From Pirellulales bacterium (GTDB lineage: Bacteria; Planctomycetota; Planctomycetia; Pirellulales; JAICIG01): a stretch of DNA of 18,762 nucleotides. Position numbers and translations under genes: made by a program. The stretch's first letter is position 1; every line of letters begins with the position of its first letter. A model generated the notes under the pieces. The model did no database searches. It had not been told where the DNA came from and saw only the letters and a list, made by a program, of their open reading frames with translations. This document shows positions 8,185 to 16,966 of this stretch, piece by piece. The stretch is from NCBI GenBank assembly GCA_025924495.1, contig JAICIG010000116.1, positions 1 to 18,762 on the forward strand. Reading direction: 5' to 3'.

Positions 8185-11022
8185 CTACCTCTCGGCTCCC
8201 GGAATGCGGAGGACTTGCAGGTCTTGCCCGGCCGAGCTGGGGATGGCGGCGACGTGCTTGTTATCGGGAGAGGTCGCCAGGCATTGCACGTAACCGCTGC
8301 CGGCGGTGCTGAGGGAGTGAATTTTGCGCTGCTTGCGGACATCCCACACGTTCACCTTGCCTGATCCGCCGCTGATTAGTCGGGTGCTGTCCGGGGTAAA
8401 GGCCGCAGTCCACTGGATCTCGTTATCTTCGAGTTTCGGCAATTCTTTGCCTGTCTTGAGCTCCCATAAGCGGATTGAATAGCTGTCGCCCGCTGCGACA
8501 AAACGCCCATCGGGCGAGAAGGCCGCTGCGTGACCTGCAGACCAGGATCGAGTCAGCGGCGACTGCTTCACCACTTGCCCCTTCTTCAAGTCGATGAGCT
8601 GCAACGTGGCGCCGTCGGTGGCCAAGGCGTTCCGGCCATTCGATGAAAGGTAGCACGCCTTAATGGCTCCTTTGAAGCCTGGGAACGATCCGAGTTCCTT
8701 CCCATTGTCTATTTGCCAATAGCGCAGCACGTTGTCGCGGCCGCCCGAGACGGCAAAACGACTGTCGCTGGAAATCGCAATACAGTTCAGCTCTTTGGAG
8801 TGGCCGACGAACTGGCCGGCGGGCTTCATCAGCCCCTCTTTGGAGACGTTCCAGATCAGGATCTGCCCCGAGTAACCGCCCGCCAGTAATTTCGATCCGT
8901 CCGGCGTAAACTGGCACGCCTTCACCTGTCCGAGGTTTCTGAGATCGTCCACATTGCCGAGCCGAGCGCCGTCATTCACGTCGAACAGCAGCAGCGCCCG
9001 ATCGCTTTTGCCAGCAGCCAACAGGTTGCCATTGGGCGAGAAAGCCAGCGACTGAACTCCCCAGCCCAGGTCGTTGAAGCGGCGGACTTCTCCCGGCTTG
9101 CCATCGTCATTCGCTCGAGGACGGATCGAAGGCCGACTGCGAGATGAGGCGGCGAGCCTGGCTTGCGGCTCCTTGGTCAGGCCGAACTCCATGGCCGCAT
9201 TGCCGAATAGCGCGGCGAACACGTCTCGCTTGATCGTACCGCTGGAGACGAGCAAAGCGCCAAAGCTACGCGCCATGGCGTCCGAAGCTTGCAGCCGCTT
9301 CTTGAATTCGACTGGCGGCAGACCGAACTCACACGCAACCATCTGCAAATCGAGCTCTTGCTCGAAACGGGCGGCCATCGTCGACACCGGCTCGCCGCTA
9401 CGGCTGAGGCTCGTGATGCCGATTTTCTCCATTGCGGCGGCGAATCGCTTGGCGTCTTCATCGAGCACGACGTCAAGCTCTTTTGGTTCACGATAAAGAG
9501 CGAGGATGTCGTCGGCATTGTCGAAGGCCTTGGGATTGGCTCGCACGAAACTGCCGATTTCGTCGGACTTGGGAATCATGCCGGTGTAATGACACGACAT
9601 GCACGAGACGCCGTTGGTGACGGCTTTGTCGGGCCGTTTGGGATCGCTGACAATCTCGGTTGGCCCCTTGTCGATCCGCTGTCCCTGGCTATCGGCGAGC
9701 ATGTAGCCTTGCAAGCCGTTGGGTAGCGTAAAGATCAGCTCGCCTCCGTCGTGCTTGAACGAATCGTCGTCGCCCCCTGGGCCCAACGGATGCTCAAACA
9801 AGTTTTGGCGGTCAATATTGCCGCCGAAATCATAGCTCTTCCAATAACTCCCGTAGGGCGATTTGTGCCGTTCAATCAGGCGGTTGTTCTGCGAGACCCC
9901 GGAACGGTTGAAAGCGGCGCGAATCACCTGCTCCTGGTCGATATTGGCTTCAACATTGACTTTAAGCGTCTGCTCAAGTTCTTTGTCAGTAGCAGGAATG
10001 CCAAGAATGACGTGATACAGGGGCGGCTTCGAGGCAGCGAAAACGAACCAGTCGATGCGCACCAGCGGCATCTTCGCTTGAGTCTCTTCATAGCAGGCTA
10101 GCGCGTCGCGCGTGGTCAGATTCAGAAAGTAAGGATTAGCTTCTTCTACCTGCTCCCAAACCTCGCTGCTCCAGTTGAGCTGGCGGATGTCGACGCGCCA
10201 GATCGTCTGTGCCGGGTCGATGGTTTGCGGAACGAGCAGATCAGTGTTCCACGACAGGCTATTGATCAGCTTGATGAAGGCGTTGCGATAGGTCTGCAAC
10301 TCGTCTTCTGACACGCCCGCGTTGTAGAGGTGCGTCAAGGTGAAGTAGCGCAGGAAACGCCGCGAGCGCTCCGTGGCCTGCTGAATATCGGCGAGGATGT
10401 GCTTGATCACTTGATCGTTGGTGACGAAGTCGCGAGGCTTTGCGGCGGCAGTCGCCGGCGCGCCGGCTTCAATCCATGATTTGATCGTGGCAATGTCGGC
10501 CGCCGAAGGACGCGGCTGCTCGTCGGGGGGCGGCATGACGCTGTCGTCCGCCGTCACCATGCGCTCGAAAAGCAACGAGGCGGCCGGCTCCTTGGGTTTA
10601 ACGTGCGTTCGGGCAAGCTTTTCGAGGTTCAGCACGAAATTGAAGCCCCCTTCGCTCGCTCCCTCCTGGCCGTGACAGCGGTAACAATTCGTTCGCAGCA
10701 CGGCATGAGCCGCTTCCGGCAGTCCCGCGCCGCTCCGAACAGGCTCGGGCCTAGTCGCGACGGGCGCCGGTTTATCGCCCGTTTGAGAGCGGACGTACGC
10801 CTGGTCCGCGGCACTAAGCTTCTCCAAGGGGATAGTAATGATCGAGCCGTCGGCTTTTTCCAGGATCACCTTGCCGTTGCGAGCCGCGACGAATTCGGCC
10901 TGCGTGCGAAACTTGCCCGAAGTGTCGCTCCATTCGCGCGCAGAAACATCGATCTCCGCCCCTAACACGAAGATGCTGGCAATGGCCAACAGCCATTTCC
11001 GCAAGTTATAAGGCGCGCGCAT
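8185..11022 (-). CDS. Exported SHD1 / double CxxCH cytochrome / WD40 propeller protein
   Basis: The product is 945 residues long. In order it has a signal peptide (about 1-28), an SHD1 domain (about 29-80, REWSDTSGKF...EKLSAADQAYV), a planctomycete-type cytochrome c segment with C113-x2-C116-H117 (TNCYRCHG) and MPPPDEQP, and a long middle region without a recognised domain. A second haem-binding site follows, C474-x2-C477-H478 (SCMSCHYTG). A WD40 propeller fills about 650-945, with repeats such as AFSPNGNLLAAG, QFTPDGSKLLAGG and AFSPDGRFVAAG. A redox or substrate-binding role in the periplasm is inferred; no substrate is evident. I chose the ATG at 11022 because GAGAGGA lies 8 nt upstream. 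Starting instead at 11073 would add 17 residues ahead of the signal peptide. It appears to be monocistronic. Confidence 0.88.
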   Translation of the reverse strand: MRAPYNLRKWLLAIASIFVLGAEIDVSAREWSDTSGKFRTQAEFVAARNGKVILEKADGSIITIPLEKLSAADQAYVRSQTGDKPAPVATRPEPVRSGAGLPEAAHAVLRTNCYRCHGQEGASEGGFNFVLNLEKLARTHVKPKEPAASLLFERMVTADDSVMPPPDEQPRPSAADIATIKSWIEAGAPATAAAKPRDFVTNDQVIKHILADIQQATERSRRFLRYFTLTHLYNAGVSEDELQTYRNAFIKLINSLSWNTDLLVPQTIDPAQTIWRVDIRQLNWSSEVWEQVEEANPYFLNLTTRDALACYEETQAKMPLVRIDWFVFAASKPPLYHVILGIPATDKELEQTLKVNVEANIDQEQVIRAAFNRSGVSQNNRLIERHKSPYGSYWKSYDFGGNIDRQNLFEHPLGPGGDDDSFKHDGGELIFTLPNGLQGYMLADSQGQRIDKGPTEIVSDPKRPDKAVTNGVSCMSCHYTGMIPKSDEIGSFVRANPKAFDNADDILALYREPKELDVVLDEDAKRFAAAMEKIGITSLSRSGEPVSTMAARFEQELDLQMVACEFGLPPVEFKKRLQASDAMARSFGALLVSSGTIKRDVFAALFGNAAMEFGLTKEPQARLAASSRSRPSIRPRANDDGKPGEVRRFNDLGWGVQSLAFSPNGNLLAAGKSDRALLLFDVNDGARLGNVDDLRNLGQVKACQFTPDGSKLLAGGYSGQILIWNVSKEGLMKPAGQFVGHSKELNCIAISSDSRFAVSGGRDNVLRYWQIDNGKELGSFPGFKGAIKACYLSSNGRNALATDGATLQLIDLKKGQVVKQSPLTRSWSAGHAAAFSPDGRFVAAGDSYSIRLWELKTGKELPKLEDNEIQWTAAFTPDSTRLISGGSGKVNVWDVRKQRKIHSLSTAGSGYVQCLATSPDNKHVAAIPSSAGQDLQVLRIPGAER

Positions 11023-11359
11023 GCAATGAATCCTCTCGAAGAAATCTTCGCGAACTGCCCTCGGTAGTTGCACGGGCGCCCGAGCCCCTTTGCGTACCGC
11101 CGTAGACCATGGGCGTGAATTACACCCTCACTGTAAGGGGCGTCCGCTCCCGCGTCCAGGCATTTTTAAGGCTCAAGATTGCCGGACAAATTGCTGGGCT
11201 TGCCACCCATCTTCCGGCGCTAAATGCCGCAGAATTTCGACGAGTCTCCTTTATGCCTTCGCAGACTCGCCTGAGCCGAGAGCGATAAATGCCGATGAGG
11301 CGCAAACCATCGGTTCGTGCGAGTCACAAGACGTGCCAGTTCTCCAATCGGTCGCTCGG
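11023..11359. other. Intergenic region between the efflux pump gene and the cytochrome/WD40 gene
   Basis: No convincing gene lies here. Just ahead of the cytochrome/WD40 ribosome binding site is an inverted repeat, CGAAGA-AA-TCTTCG (11037-11050). Farther up is TTACA (11120-11124) with TGTAA (11132-11136). Either could be an operator for the minus-strand gene. I see no clear -35/-10 pair, and no intrinsic terminator behind the pump gene. Confidence 0.4.
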
Positions 11360-14300
11360 CTACGACGTAGAGGCCCGCGCGGCGAACCAGGGGTAAATGG
11401 CTGGCACGACCAGCGCCGTGAGCATGGTCGAGGTGATTAAGCCGCCAATGACGACGGTGGCGAGCGGACGCTGGATCTCGGCGCCGGCTGTGGTCGAAAT
11501 AGCCATGGGCAAGAAGCCCAAGCTGGCAACGAGCGCAGTCATCAAGACCGGACGCAAGCGGACGAGCGCCGTCTCGCGAGCGGCCTCGTGCGGGTCCATG
11601 CCTTCCTGTCGCAAATGTTCGGCCCCGCTCACCCAAACAAGGCCATTGAGCACCGCCACGCCAAACAACGCGATGAAACCGACGCCAGCTGAAATGCTAA
11701 ACGGCATGTCTCGTGTGGCCAGGGCGTAGATGCCGCCCGACGCTGCCATCGGGACCGCCAAAAAGATCAACAGCGCCAGCCGCGTCGAGCGAAACGTGCT
11801 GTAGAGCAAGAGAAAAATAACCAAGAGCACAATGGGCGTGATGATTGAAAGACGCAAACTAGCCGACTGCAGGTTTTCGAAATCGCCGCCCCAGCGAATC
11901 GTGTAGCCGGTTGGCAGCACGATATGCTCCTTAATGGCGCGCTGCGCTTCATAGACGAAGCCGGCCACGTCGCGGTTGCGCACATTGACGGAAACATAGG
12001 TGCGGCGCCGCGTCGCCTCATGATCGACGCCTGGGGGCGTTTCCTCCAAAATCACGTCCGCCAGTTCGCCGAGCGGGAGCTGCCGGCCGCCGACCTCGCC
12101 AACCGGAATCTGTTCGAGCAATTCGGCGTTTTCGCGCCACTCTTTCGGATAGCGCACGATGATCGGAAATCGTGCTCGACCTTCCAGCACCTGTCCCACC
12201 TCGTGGCCGCCGGCGGTCGCAACGGCGTTCATCACTTCGGCTGCATCGACGCCGTACATTGCCAGGCGTTCCGGCTTAACCTCGATGCGCAAAGTGGGAA
12301 TGTTGGCCTGATAGTCGGCCTTGACGTCCGCGGCGCCCGGAATCGTTTGCATCAACTGCTCGATTTCCTTCGCCTTGCGGCCGAGCATCTCCAAATCATC
12401 GCCGTACAGCAAGATCGCCACGTCAGCCTTCACGCCGGCGACCAGTTCGTCAACGCGCATTTCGATCGGCTGGGTGAAGCCAAATTTGGCGCCCGGCACG
12501 CGATCCGCCAACTGCGCCGAGATTTCATCGATCAGTTCGTTGCGGGTCTTCGTGACGGGCCAGTCGGCGACCGGCTTCAGCATGACCCAGACGTCGGTTT
12601 GATGCACGCCCATCACGTCGTTGGCGATCTCCGGTCGGCCGGTCTTGCAAAACACGGTCTCGACTTCGGGGAATTTCTTCAAAATCCGCTCGATCTGCGT
12701 GGACATGGCGATCGAATCCTCCAGCGTGGCGCTCGGCAAGCGCACGGCTTCGATTAGCAAGTCGCCTTCGTCGAGCCGCGGCATGAACTCGGCGCCAAGA
12801 TGCATGGCCACCGGAATGCCGGCCGCGAACAGGCCGACCGCCAGGCAGGTGGTCAGGACGGGATGGCGAATCGATTTGGCCACCAGTGGGGCGTAGACGC
12901 GTTTGATGGCGCGAATCAGCCAGACCTCTTTTTCTTCCATGTTCCTGGGCAAGAACATCTCGGCCAGGACGGGCATTAGGGTCAATGACAGGACCAGCGA
13001 GCCGGCCAGAGCGAACAGCACGGTCAGCGCCATCGGGCGGAACAGTTTCCCTTCGGACCCTTGCAGCGCAAGAATCGGCACATAAACCACGGCAATAATC
13101 AATTCGCCGAACATGGTCGGCTTGCGGACCTCGATCGCCGCGTCGCGCACAATCAAAGCGTGCGGTTTGTCGCCGCTGCCATGAGAAAGCCGGCGGATGC
13201 AGTTTTCGATCATAATTACCGAACTGTCGACGATCAGACCGAAGTCGATAGCGCCGAGACTCATCAAACTGGCCGTGATGCCGGTAAACGACATCACGTT
13301 GGCGGCGAACAGCATTGAGAGCGGGATCGCAGCCGCCACGATAATTCCCGCCCGAATGCTGCCGAGCAACAGCAGGAGGACCACAATGACCAGCACCCCG
13401 CCCTCAACAAGATTATGCAGCACGGTGCTAAGCGTGCGCTCGATGAGGCTGGCCCGGTCGTAGATTACCTCGAGCTTGACGCCGTTGGGCAGCGTTTCTT
13501 CGATCTGCTTAAGCTTGGCCTTGGCCTCATGTACGACTTGGCGAGAATTTTCGCCCAAGAGCATCATCACCATGCCGGTCACGGCCTCGCCGCGCCCGTC
13601 CCGCGTGACAGCGCCTTGCCTGACCAGCGGCGCAATATTCACCGTTGCAACGTCCCTGACCAACAGCGGCACGCCTTTCGGTCGCCGGCGGACGACGACC
13701 CGCTCGATATCTTCAACAGTCTTGAGCAGGGCCTGCCCACGAATAAATCGCTGCTCGCCGTAGTGCACGATGTAACCGCCTCCGGCGCTCAAGTTATTCT
13801 GCGCTAAAGCCGCGAACAACTCGCCGAGAGCCAGGTCTTGCGCCGAAAGGCGGTCGGGGTCGACCGTCACCTCGAACGTCTTGTAATAGCCTCCGTGCGA
13901 GTTGACTTCCGTTACGCCGGGAGTCTGGCGCAGCTGCGGTGCGATTTCCCACTCCAACAGCGTGCGCAGCTCCATCGGCGAATAGCCGGCGCCTTTGACT
14001 TCGAATTGCAACACTTCGCCTAGCGCGGTGGTCAACACGCCGAGATTGGGATTACCGTAACCTTGGACAATCCTCTCTTTCGCGTCGCCCAGCCGCTCGC
14101 CGACAAGCTGACGCGATCGATAAATATCCGTCCCTTCCTTGAAGACGATCGTGACGAGCGACAACCCGAACTTGGAAATGCTGCGAATTTCGTCGACGTT
14201 CGGCAACCCGTTCATCGTCGCTTCGACCGGGTAGGTCACATACCGCTCGACTTCCAGCGGCGAGAGCGAACCGGCCTTGGTTACGACCTGCACCTGCACG

Positions 14301-14431
14301 TTCGTCATATCGGGTACGGCGTCGATCGGAAGGGTCAGAGCGCAATAAGCGCCGCCAATGGCCATTAGCCCGACGAGTGCGAGCACAAGGAAGCGATTCT
14401 CGAGAGACGCGTCAATCAGCGCGGAGAGCAT
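11360..14431 (-). CDS. czcA: Heavy-metal efflux RND pump, CzcA/CusA family
   Basis: This inner-membrane proton/metal antiporter would drive cation export through a tripartite complex. The 1023 residues match the family length. The first helix (about 9-33) is followed by PDMTNVQVQV. TM4 carries the heavy-metal-efflux signature GAIDFGLIVDSSVIMIEN, with D396, D402 and E409 matching the proton-relay residues of CzcA. The second periplasmic half has FCKTGRPEIANDVMGVHQTDVWVMLKP, similar to the divalent-cation (Zn/Co/Cd/Ni) group. I could not locate the methionine set typical of Cu/Ag pumps, so the divalent type is favoured but unproven. TM4 has SS where GA is usual. It lies 90 nt behind the adaptor gene, with a hairpin between them. 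No strong ribosome binding site is seen at the ATG. Confidence 0.94.
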   Translation of the reverse strand: MLSALIDASLENRFLVLALVGLMAIGGAYCALTLPIDAVPDMTNVQVQVVTKAGSLSPLEVERYVTYPVEATMNGLPNVDEIRSISKFGLSLVTIVFKEGTDIYRSRQLVGERLGDAKERIVQGYGNPNLGVLTTALGEVLQFEVKGAGYSPMELRTLLEWEIAPQLRQTPGVTEVNSHGGYYKTFEVTVDPDRLSAQDLALGELFAALAQNNLSAGGGYIVHYGEQRFIRGQALLKTVEDIERVVVRRRPKGVPLLVRDVATVNIAPLVRQGAVTRDGRGEAVTGMVMMLLGENSRQVVHEAKAKLKQIEETLPNGVKLEVIYDRASLIERTLSTVLHNLVEGGVLVIVVLLLLLGSIRAGIIVAAAIPLSMLFAANVMSFTGITASLMSLGAIDFGLIVDSSVIMIENCIRRLSHGSGDKPHALIVRDAAIEVRKPTMFGELIIAVVYVPILALQGSEGKLFRPMALTVLFALAGSLVLSLTLMPVLAEMFLPRNMEEKEVWLIRAIKRVYAPLVAKSIRHPVLTTCLAVGLFAAGIPVAMHLGAEFMPRLDEGDLLIEAVRLPSATLEDSIAMSTQIERILKKFPEVETVFCKTGRPEIANDVMGVHQTDVWVMLKPVADWPVTKTRNELIDEISAQLADRVPGAKFGFTQPIEMRVDELVAGVKADVAILLYGDDLEMLGRKAKEIEQLMQTIPGAADVKADYQANIPTLRIEVKPERLAMYGVDAAEVMNAVATAGGHEVGQVLEGRARFPIIVRYPKEWRENAELLEQIPVGEVGGRQLPLGELADVILEETPPGVDHEATRRRTYVSVNVRNRDVAGFVYEAQRAIKEHIVLPTGYTIRWGGDFENLQSASLRLSIITPIVLLVIFLLLYSTFRSTRLALLIFLAVPMAASGGIYALATRDMPFSISAGVGFIALFGVAVLNGLVWVSGAEHLRQEGMDPHEAARETALVRLRPVLMTALVASLGFLPMAISTTAGAEIQRPLATVVIGGLITSTMLTALVVPAIYPWFAARASTS

Positions 14432-14483
14432 GGCAACCGTTTCAACAAGTTAAGTCGGACTGACAGCGTTTGCGGGCTTGCTT

Positions 14484-14507
14484 CATTGGGAAACCTTCAA
14501 CCCAATG
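14484..14507 (-). other. Intercistronic hairpin between adaptor and pump genes
   Basis: CATTGGG (14484-14490) and CCCAATG (14501-14507) form a perfect 7-bp stem around a 10-nt loop. It sits in the gap between the adaptor stop and the pump start. No T-run follows on the minus strand, so it is not an intrinsic terminator. Such stems can tune relative expression by mRNA processing or stability, but that is inference. Confidence 0.35.
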
Positions 14508-14521
14508 GAGATAGAGAACGC

Positions 14522-16015
14522 TTACGGTTCTTCACCCTCTAAGAGCAATTCGCTCTTGAGATAAAAAGCCCCTCGGTCAACTACCTTCTGGCCGGCATCA
14601 AGACCCGAAACCACTTCGACGAATTCCGTGGTCTCGAGGCCCGGCGTGACAACGGTCTTGCGATAGACGCCCGGTTCCAACTCGACGAACACAAACGTTT
14701 CTTCCTCATGACGCATAATCGCGCCCACGGGCACGACGAGCCCTTCATGCCTCGGGCCGAGCGGCACGGTGACCCAGGCGAACATGCCTGGCTTGAGACG
14801 GTTTTCGGTATTGGGCAATTCGGCGACCACCGGCACCGCGCGAGTTTCGCTCGACAGCCCGACGCTGAAGAACTGTACCTTGGCCGTCACTTCATATCCC
14901 GGCAAACCGGGCGACTCGACCTTGACATCCTTGACTTGCCCGCCGGCTAGCTCGCCCCATTCGCGCTCATAAATCTGTGCCGAAACCCAGAGCGTATCGA
15001 TATTCGCCAGCGTGAACAGAGTCTGCGAAGCGATGAACAAGGCGCCGTCGCTGACAAAGCGGTCTTCAACTTTGCCGTCCAAAGGAGATCGTAAAATTAA
15101 CTCGCAGAGCGTATTGTCATCGTGGCCGGGAGCGATCTCGGCGAACGGGCCGAGCAATAATTTCACCTTTTCTCGACTGACGGCCACCAGGTGCTTGGCT
15201 TGCTCCAAGGCGGCCTCCGACCTGGCGAGTTGCTGCTGTGCGTCGAACTGAGCTTGCTCGCAAACGGTGCGATAATTTGCATCGGCGACTTCTCGAGCGC
15301 TGGTCCGCTCTTGCAGATTGCGTTCGCTGATTGCTCCGCGCGATTCGAGAGCCGCTTTCGCCACGCGGGCTGCCAGTCGGAACTTGGAATAAGCCGAAAT
15401 GATTTTTTCCCGATGATCGCCCAGCACTTTATTCTTAAATCGCGATTCAATTTCGGCCACGTCTGGGTCGTCATCGAGCGCCTTAAGCAAGATGTCTGTG
15501 TTCGCTTTAATTTCGGCGAGCCAGTCCGTTTCTCGCTGGACGATTTTTAAATCGGCTTCGGCCTTGACCACGGCATCGCGCGCCATCCCGATGTCGACGC
15601 TCGCCAACAAAGCCAGTTGGTCGCCGCGCTTGATCGTTTGTCCCGGTAGTACTAACACGCGAGTTACAACCCCGCCGGCAGGCACCTTGATCTCGAGTCG
15701 ACGGGACGTGTTGTAACCAATCGTGCCGGGCACTCGACGGCTATCCTGGATTTCGCGTCGTCGTACTTCGCCCACGTCGATCGCCGCCGCTTTCATTTTG
15801 GCGGGAGTCAATCGCACCAGCCCGTCAGTGGTCGTCGCGGACGGTGGAGCAGCCTCCTGCGACGGGGAATCTCGGCGGGAAGTTACGGACCAAATAACGA
15901 AGCCGGCCACTGCAACCAGGACCAACGCGGCCGCTCCAAACGCCAGCCGCGACGTGTTACGAGAGATACCGCCGCGAGCGGCAAGCGTGACCGTGGGAGT
16001 ATTTGATTTGAGCAC
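14522..16015 (-). CDS. czcB: Efflux RND periplasmic adaptor subunit (CzcB/CusB type)
   Basis: This is the membrane-fusion protein that links the inner-membrane pump to an outer-membrane channel. The 497-residue product has an N-terminal membrane anchor (about 24-44, LAFGAAALVLVAVAGFVIW). Next is the first half of the lipoyl-like barrel (KVPAGGVVTRVLVLPGQTIKRGDQL), a long alpha-helical hairpin rich in Ala, Glu and Arg, and the second barrel half (LILRSPLDGKV). A beta-barrel domain (LWVSAQIYEREWGEL) and a C-terminal membrane-proximal domain ending LLLEGEEP complete it. I chose the GTG at 16015 because AAGGA lies 10 nt upstream. A TTG at 16096, 10 nt behind the preceding gene, would add 27 residues and has no visible ribosome binding site. 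It is the second gene of the efflux operon. Confidence 0.9.
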   Translation of the reverse strand: MLKSNTPTVTLAARGGISRNTSRLAFGAAALVLVAVAGFVIWSVTSRRDSPSQEAAPPSATTTDGLVRLTPAKMKAAAIDVGEVRRREIQDSRRVPGTIGYNTSRRLEIKVPAGGVVTRVLVLPGQTIKRGDQLALLASVDIGMARDAVVKAEADLKIVQRETDWLAEIKANTDILLKALDDDPDVAEIESRFKNKVLGDHREKIISAYSKFRLAARVAKAALESRGAISERNLQERTSAREVADANYRTVCEQAQFDAQQQLARSEAALEQAKHLVAVSREKVKLLLGPFAEIAPGHDDNTLCELILRSPLDGKVEDRFVSDGALFIASQTLFTLANIDTLWVSAQIYEREWGELAGGQVKDVKVESPGLPGYEVTAKVQFFSVGLSSETRAVPVVAELPNTENRLKPGMFAWVTVPLGPRHEGLVVPVGAIMRHEEETFVFVELEPGVYRKTVVTPGLETTEFVEVVSGLDAGQKVVDRGAFYLKSELLLEGEEP

Positions 16016-16106
16016 AGCGGTGTGTTCCTTGACGCGCAGAAAAAAGATCGACTCAGCGGATCGCGCGAGGCGCGTTGGCGAGCCAAAAATCGTCAAGAAA
16101 GGCTGG

Positions 16107-16502
16107 TCAAATCAGAAAAACGGCCAACCAAGCGCGCAATGCCCTACCCGACATTAGCTGCACAAAATGTTCTCGCCCCAGCGACGCAAAGTTGGCCCCG
16201 CGCATTGCAATGTCAGCCGTCGGAAAAAGCTCCGCACGAAACGCGGCAGGCCATTGGCATGCCGTCATATGGACCGAATCAATGGCAGGAGACGCGATGA
16301 AAATAGCGCCCCGACAGATGCAGCCCGTTTCGTTCTCACATTTGGGAATCGAACCCAGGTCTCGGGGAGCGCCCTCGCGAATTACTCGCTCGATAAGCTG
16401 GGCTGTCAAGCCAGCCGCTTGCGCGGTCGTGCCGAGGCAATGGAAGTGATTAAACATCACCGCCAGGAGCATGCAGAGCGGCAAAAACTGACAACGAGAC
16501 AT
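16107..16502 (-). CDS. Small exported cysteine-motif protein, first gene of the efflux operon
   Basis: The 131-residue protein has a signal peptide (core FLPLCMLLAVMF, likely cut after TAQA, near residue 29). The predicted mature part carries C55-x5-C61-x-C63 in PKCENETGCICRGA, plus C82. It ends in a hydrophobic stretch LRAWLAVFLI. I do not recognise a named family. The cysteine pattern, the export signal and the position directly ahead of the metal adaptor and pump suggest metal binding or delivery in the periplasm, which is inference. The ATG at 16502 is chosen because a candidate promoter ends about 22 nt upstream of it, and an upstream extension would run through that promoter. The ribosome binding site is weak. 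The gap to the chosen adaptor start is 91 nt. Confidence 0.65.
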   Translation of the reverse strand: MSRCQFLPLCMLLAVMFNHFHCLGTTAQAAGLTAQLIERVIREGAPRDLGSIPKCENETGCICRGAIFIASPAIDSVHMTACQWPAAFRAELFPTADIAMRGANFASLGREHFVQLMSGRALRAWLAVFLI

Positions 16503-16530
16503 AAAACCCGCACCAATAAGCGTTTGTCTA

Positions 16531-16558
16531 AGTATAGTCCGCCGCCGGGCGGCGGCAA
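16531..16558 (-). promoter_or_regulatory. Promoter of the efflux operon with a GC-rich dyad in the spacer
   Basis: On the minus strand TTGCCG (16558-16553, 4 of 6 matches) is followed 16 nt later by TATACT (16536-16531, 5 of 6). Transcription would start about 22 nt ahead of the small cysteine-motif gene. A perfect dyad, CCGCCGCC-C-GGCGGCGG on the minus strand (16539-16555), fills most of the spacer and touches the -35 box. An operator there would fit a metal-responsive regulator. Alternatively the dyad could be a trailing groES hairpin, but no T-run follows it. Confidence 0.45.
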
Positions 16559-16641
16559 GACTTTCCGGAAGCCATTTCAAGCCGCCAACTCAAGCATCGA
16601 TTCTCTGGACGCACCGACTACTTAAGCGATTAAGGAGATAA

Positions 16642-16675
16642 CGCCGCCCTCGGCAGATACTTGCGCCAGGCGGCG
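16642..16675 (-). terminator. Hairpin just downstream of groES
   Basis: CGCCGCC and GGCGGCG arms (16642-16648 and 16669-16675) form a 7-bp GC stem with a 20-nt loop, starting 3 nt after the groES stop. On the minus strand it is followed by TTATCTCCTTAA, which is only mildly T-rich, so termination may be weak. Confidence 0.35.
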
Positions 16676-16678
16676 ATC

Positions 16679-16966
16679 TCAGCGCAATATCGCCAGGATT
16701 TCCTCCTCGCTAAGAATCAACAATTCCTCGCCATCGATATGAACTTCAGAGCCGGCGTAGTTGCTAAGCAATATCCGGTCTCCTTCGGTCACTCTTGGTC
16801 TGGCTCGACCGCCGCCAGGCAGCAAACGCCCGTCGCCGACTGAAAGCACGCGACCTTGGCGCGGCTTTTCCCGCGCGCCCTCAGGCAGGACGATTCCCCC
16901 GGCCGTTTTCTCCTCGGCGGCCAGGCGCTGGACGACGACGTTTTCACCCAAGGGCACAATCTTCAT
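16679..16966 (-). CDS. groES: Co-chaperonin GroES
   Basis: GroES is the heptameric lid of the GroEL folding chamber in the cytoplasm. The 95-residue product has the family length and order. It opens with MKIVPLGENVVVQRL, followed by the mobile loop EEKTAGGIVLPEGA that contacts GroEL, the strand QGRVLSVGDG, a roof loop RLLPGGGRARP, then VTEGDRILLSNYAGSEVHIDGEELLIL and EEEILAIL. GGAGG lies 12 nt upstream of the ATG. No groEL follows; the next minus-strand genes belong to the efflux operon. It is therefore separate from any groEL here and may be one of several copies. No CIRCE-type (HrcA) repeat is seen upstream. TTGAGT-16-TAGCAT upstream on the minus strand is a weak promoter candidate. Confidence 0.95.
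   Translation of the reverse strand: MKIVPLGENVVVQRLAAEEKTAGGIVLPEGAREKPRQGRVLSVGDGRLLPGGGRARPRVTEGDRILLSNYAGSEVHIDGEELLILSEEEILAILR

Noticed and set aside
11924..12757. A 277-codon plus-strand open frame inside the pump gene
   Set aside because: It is antisense to the clear CzcA-type coding sequence, with no domain or ribosome binding site.
16337..16375. Minus-strand GGGTTCGATTCCC, which looks like a tRNA T-arm
   Set aside because: No matching acceptor stem, anticodon arm or D-arm lies at the right distance, and the bases code for the conserved-looking centre of the small cysteine-motif protein.
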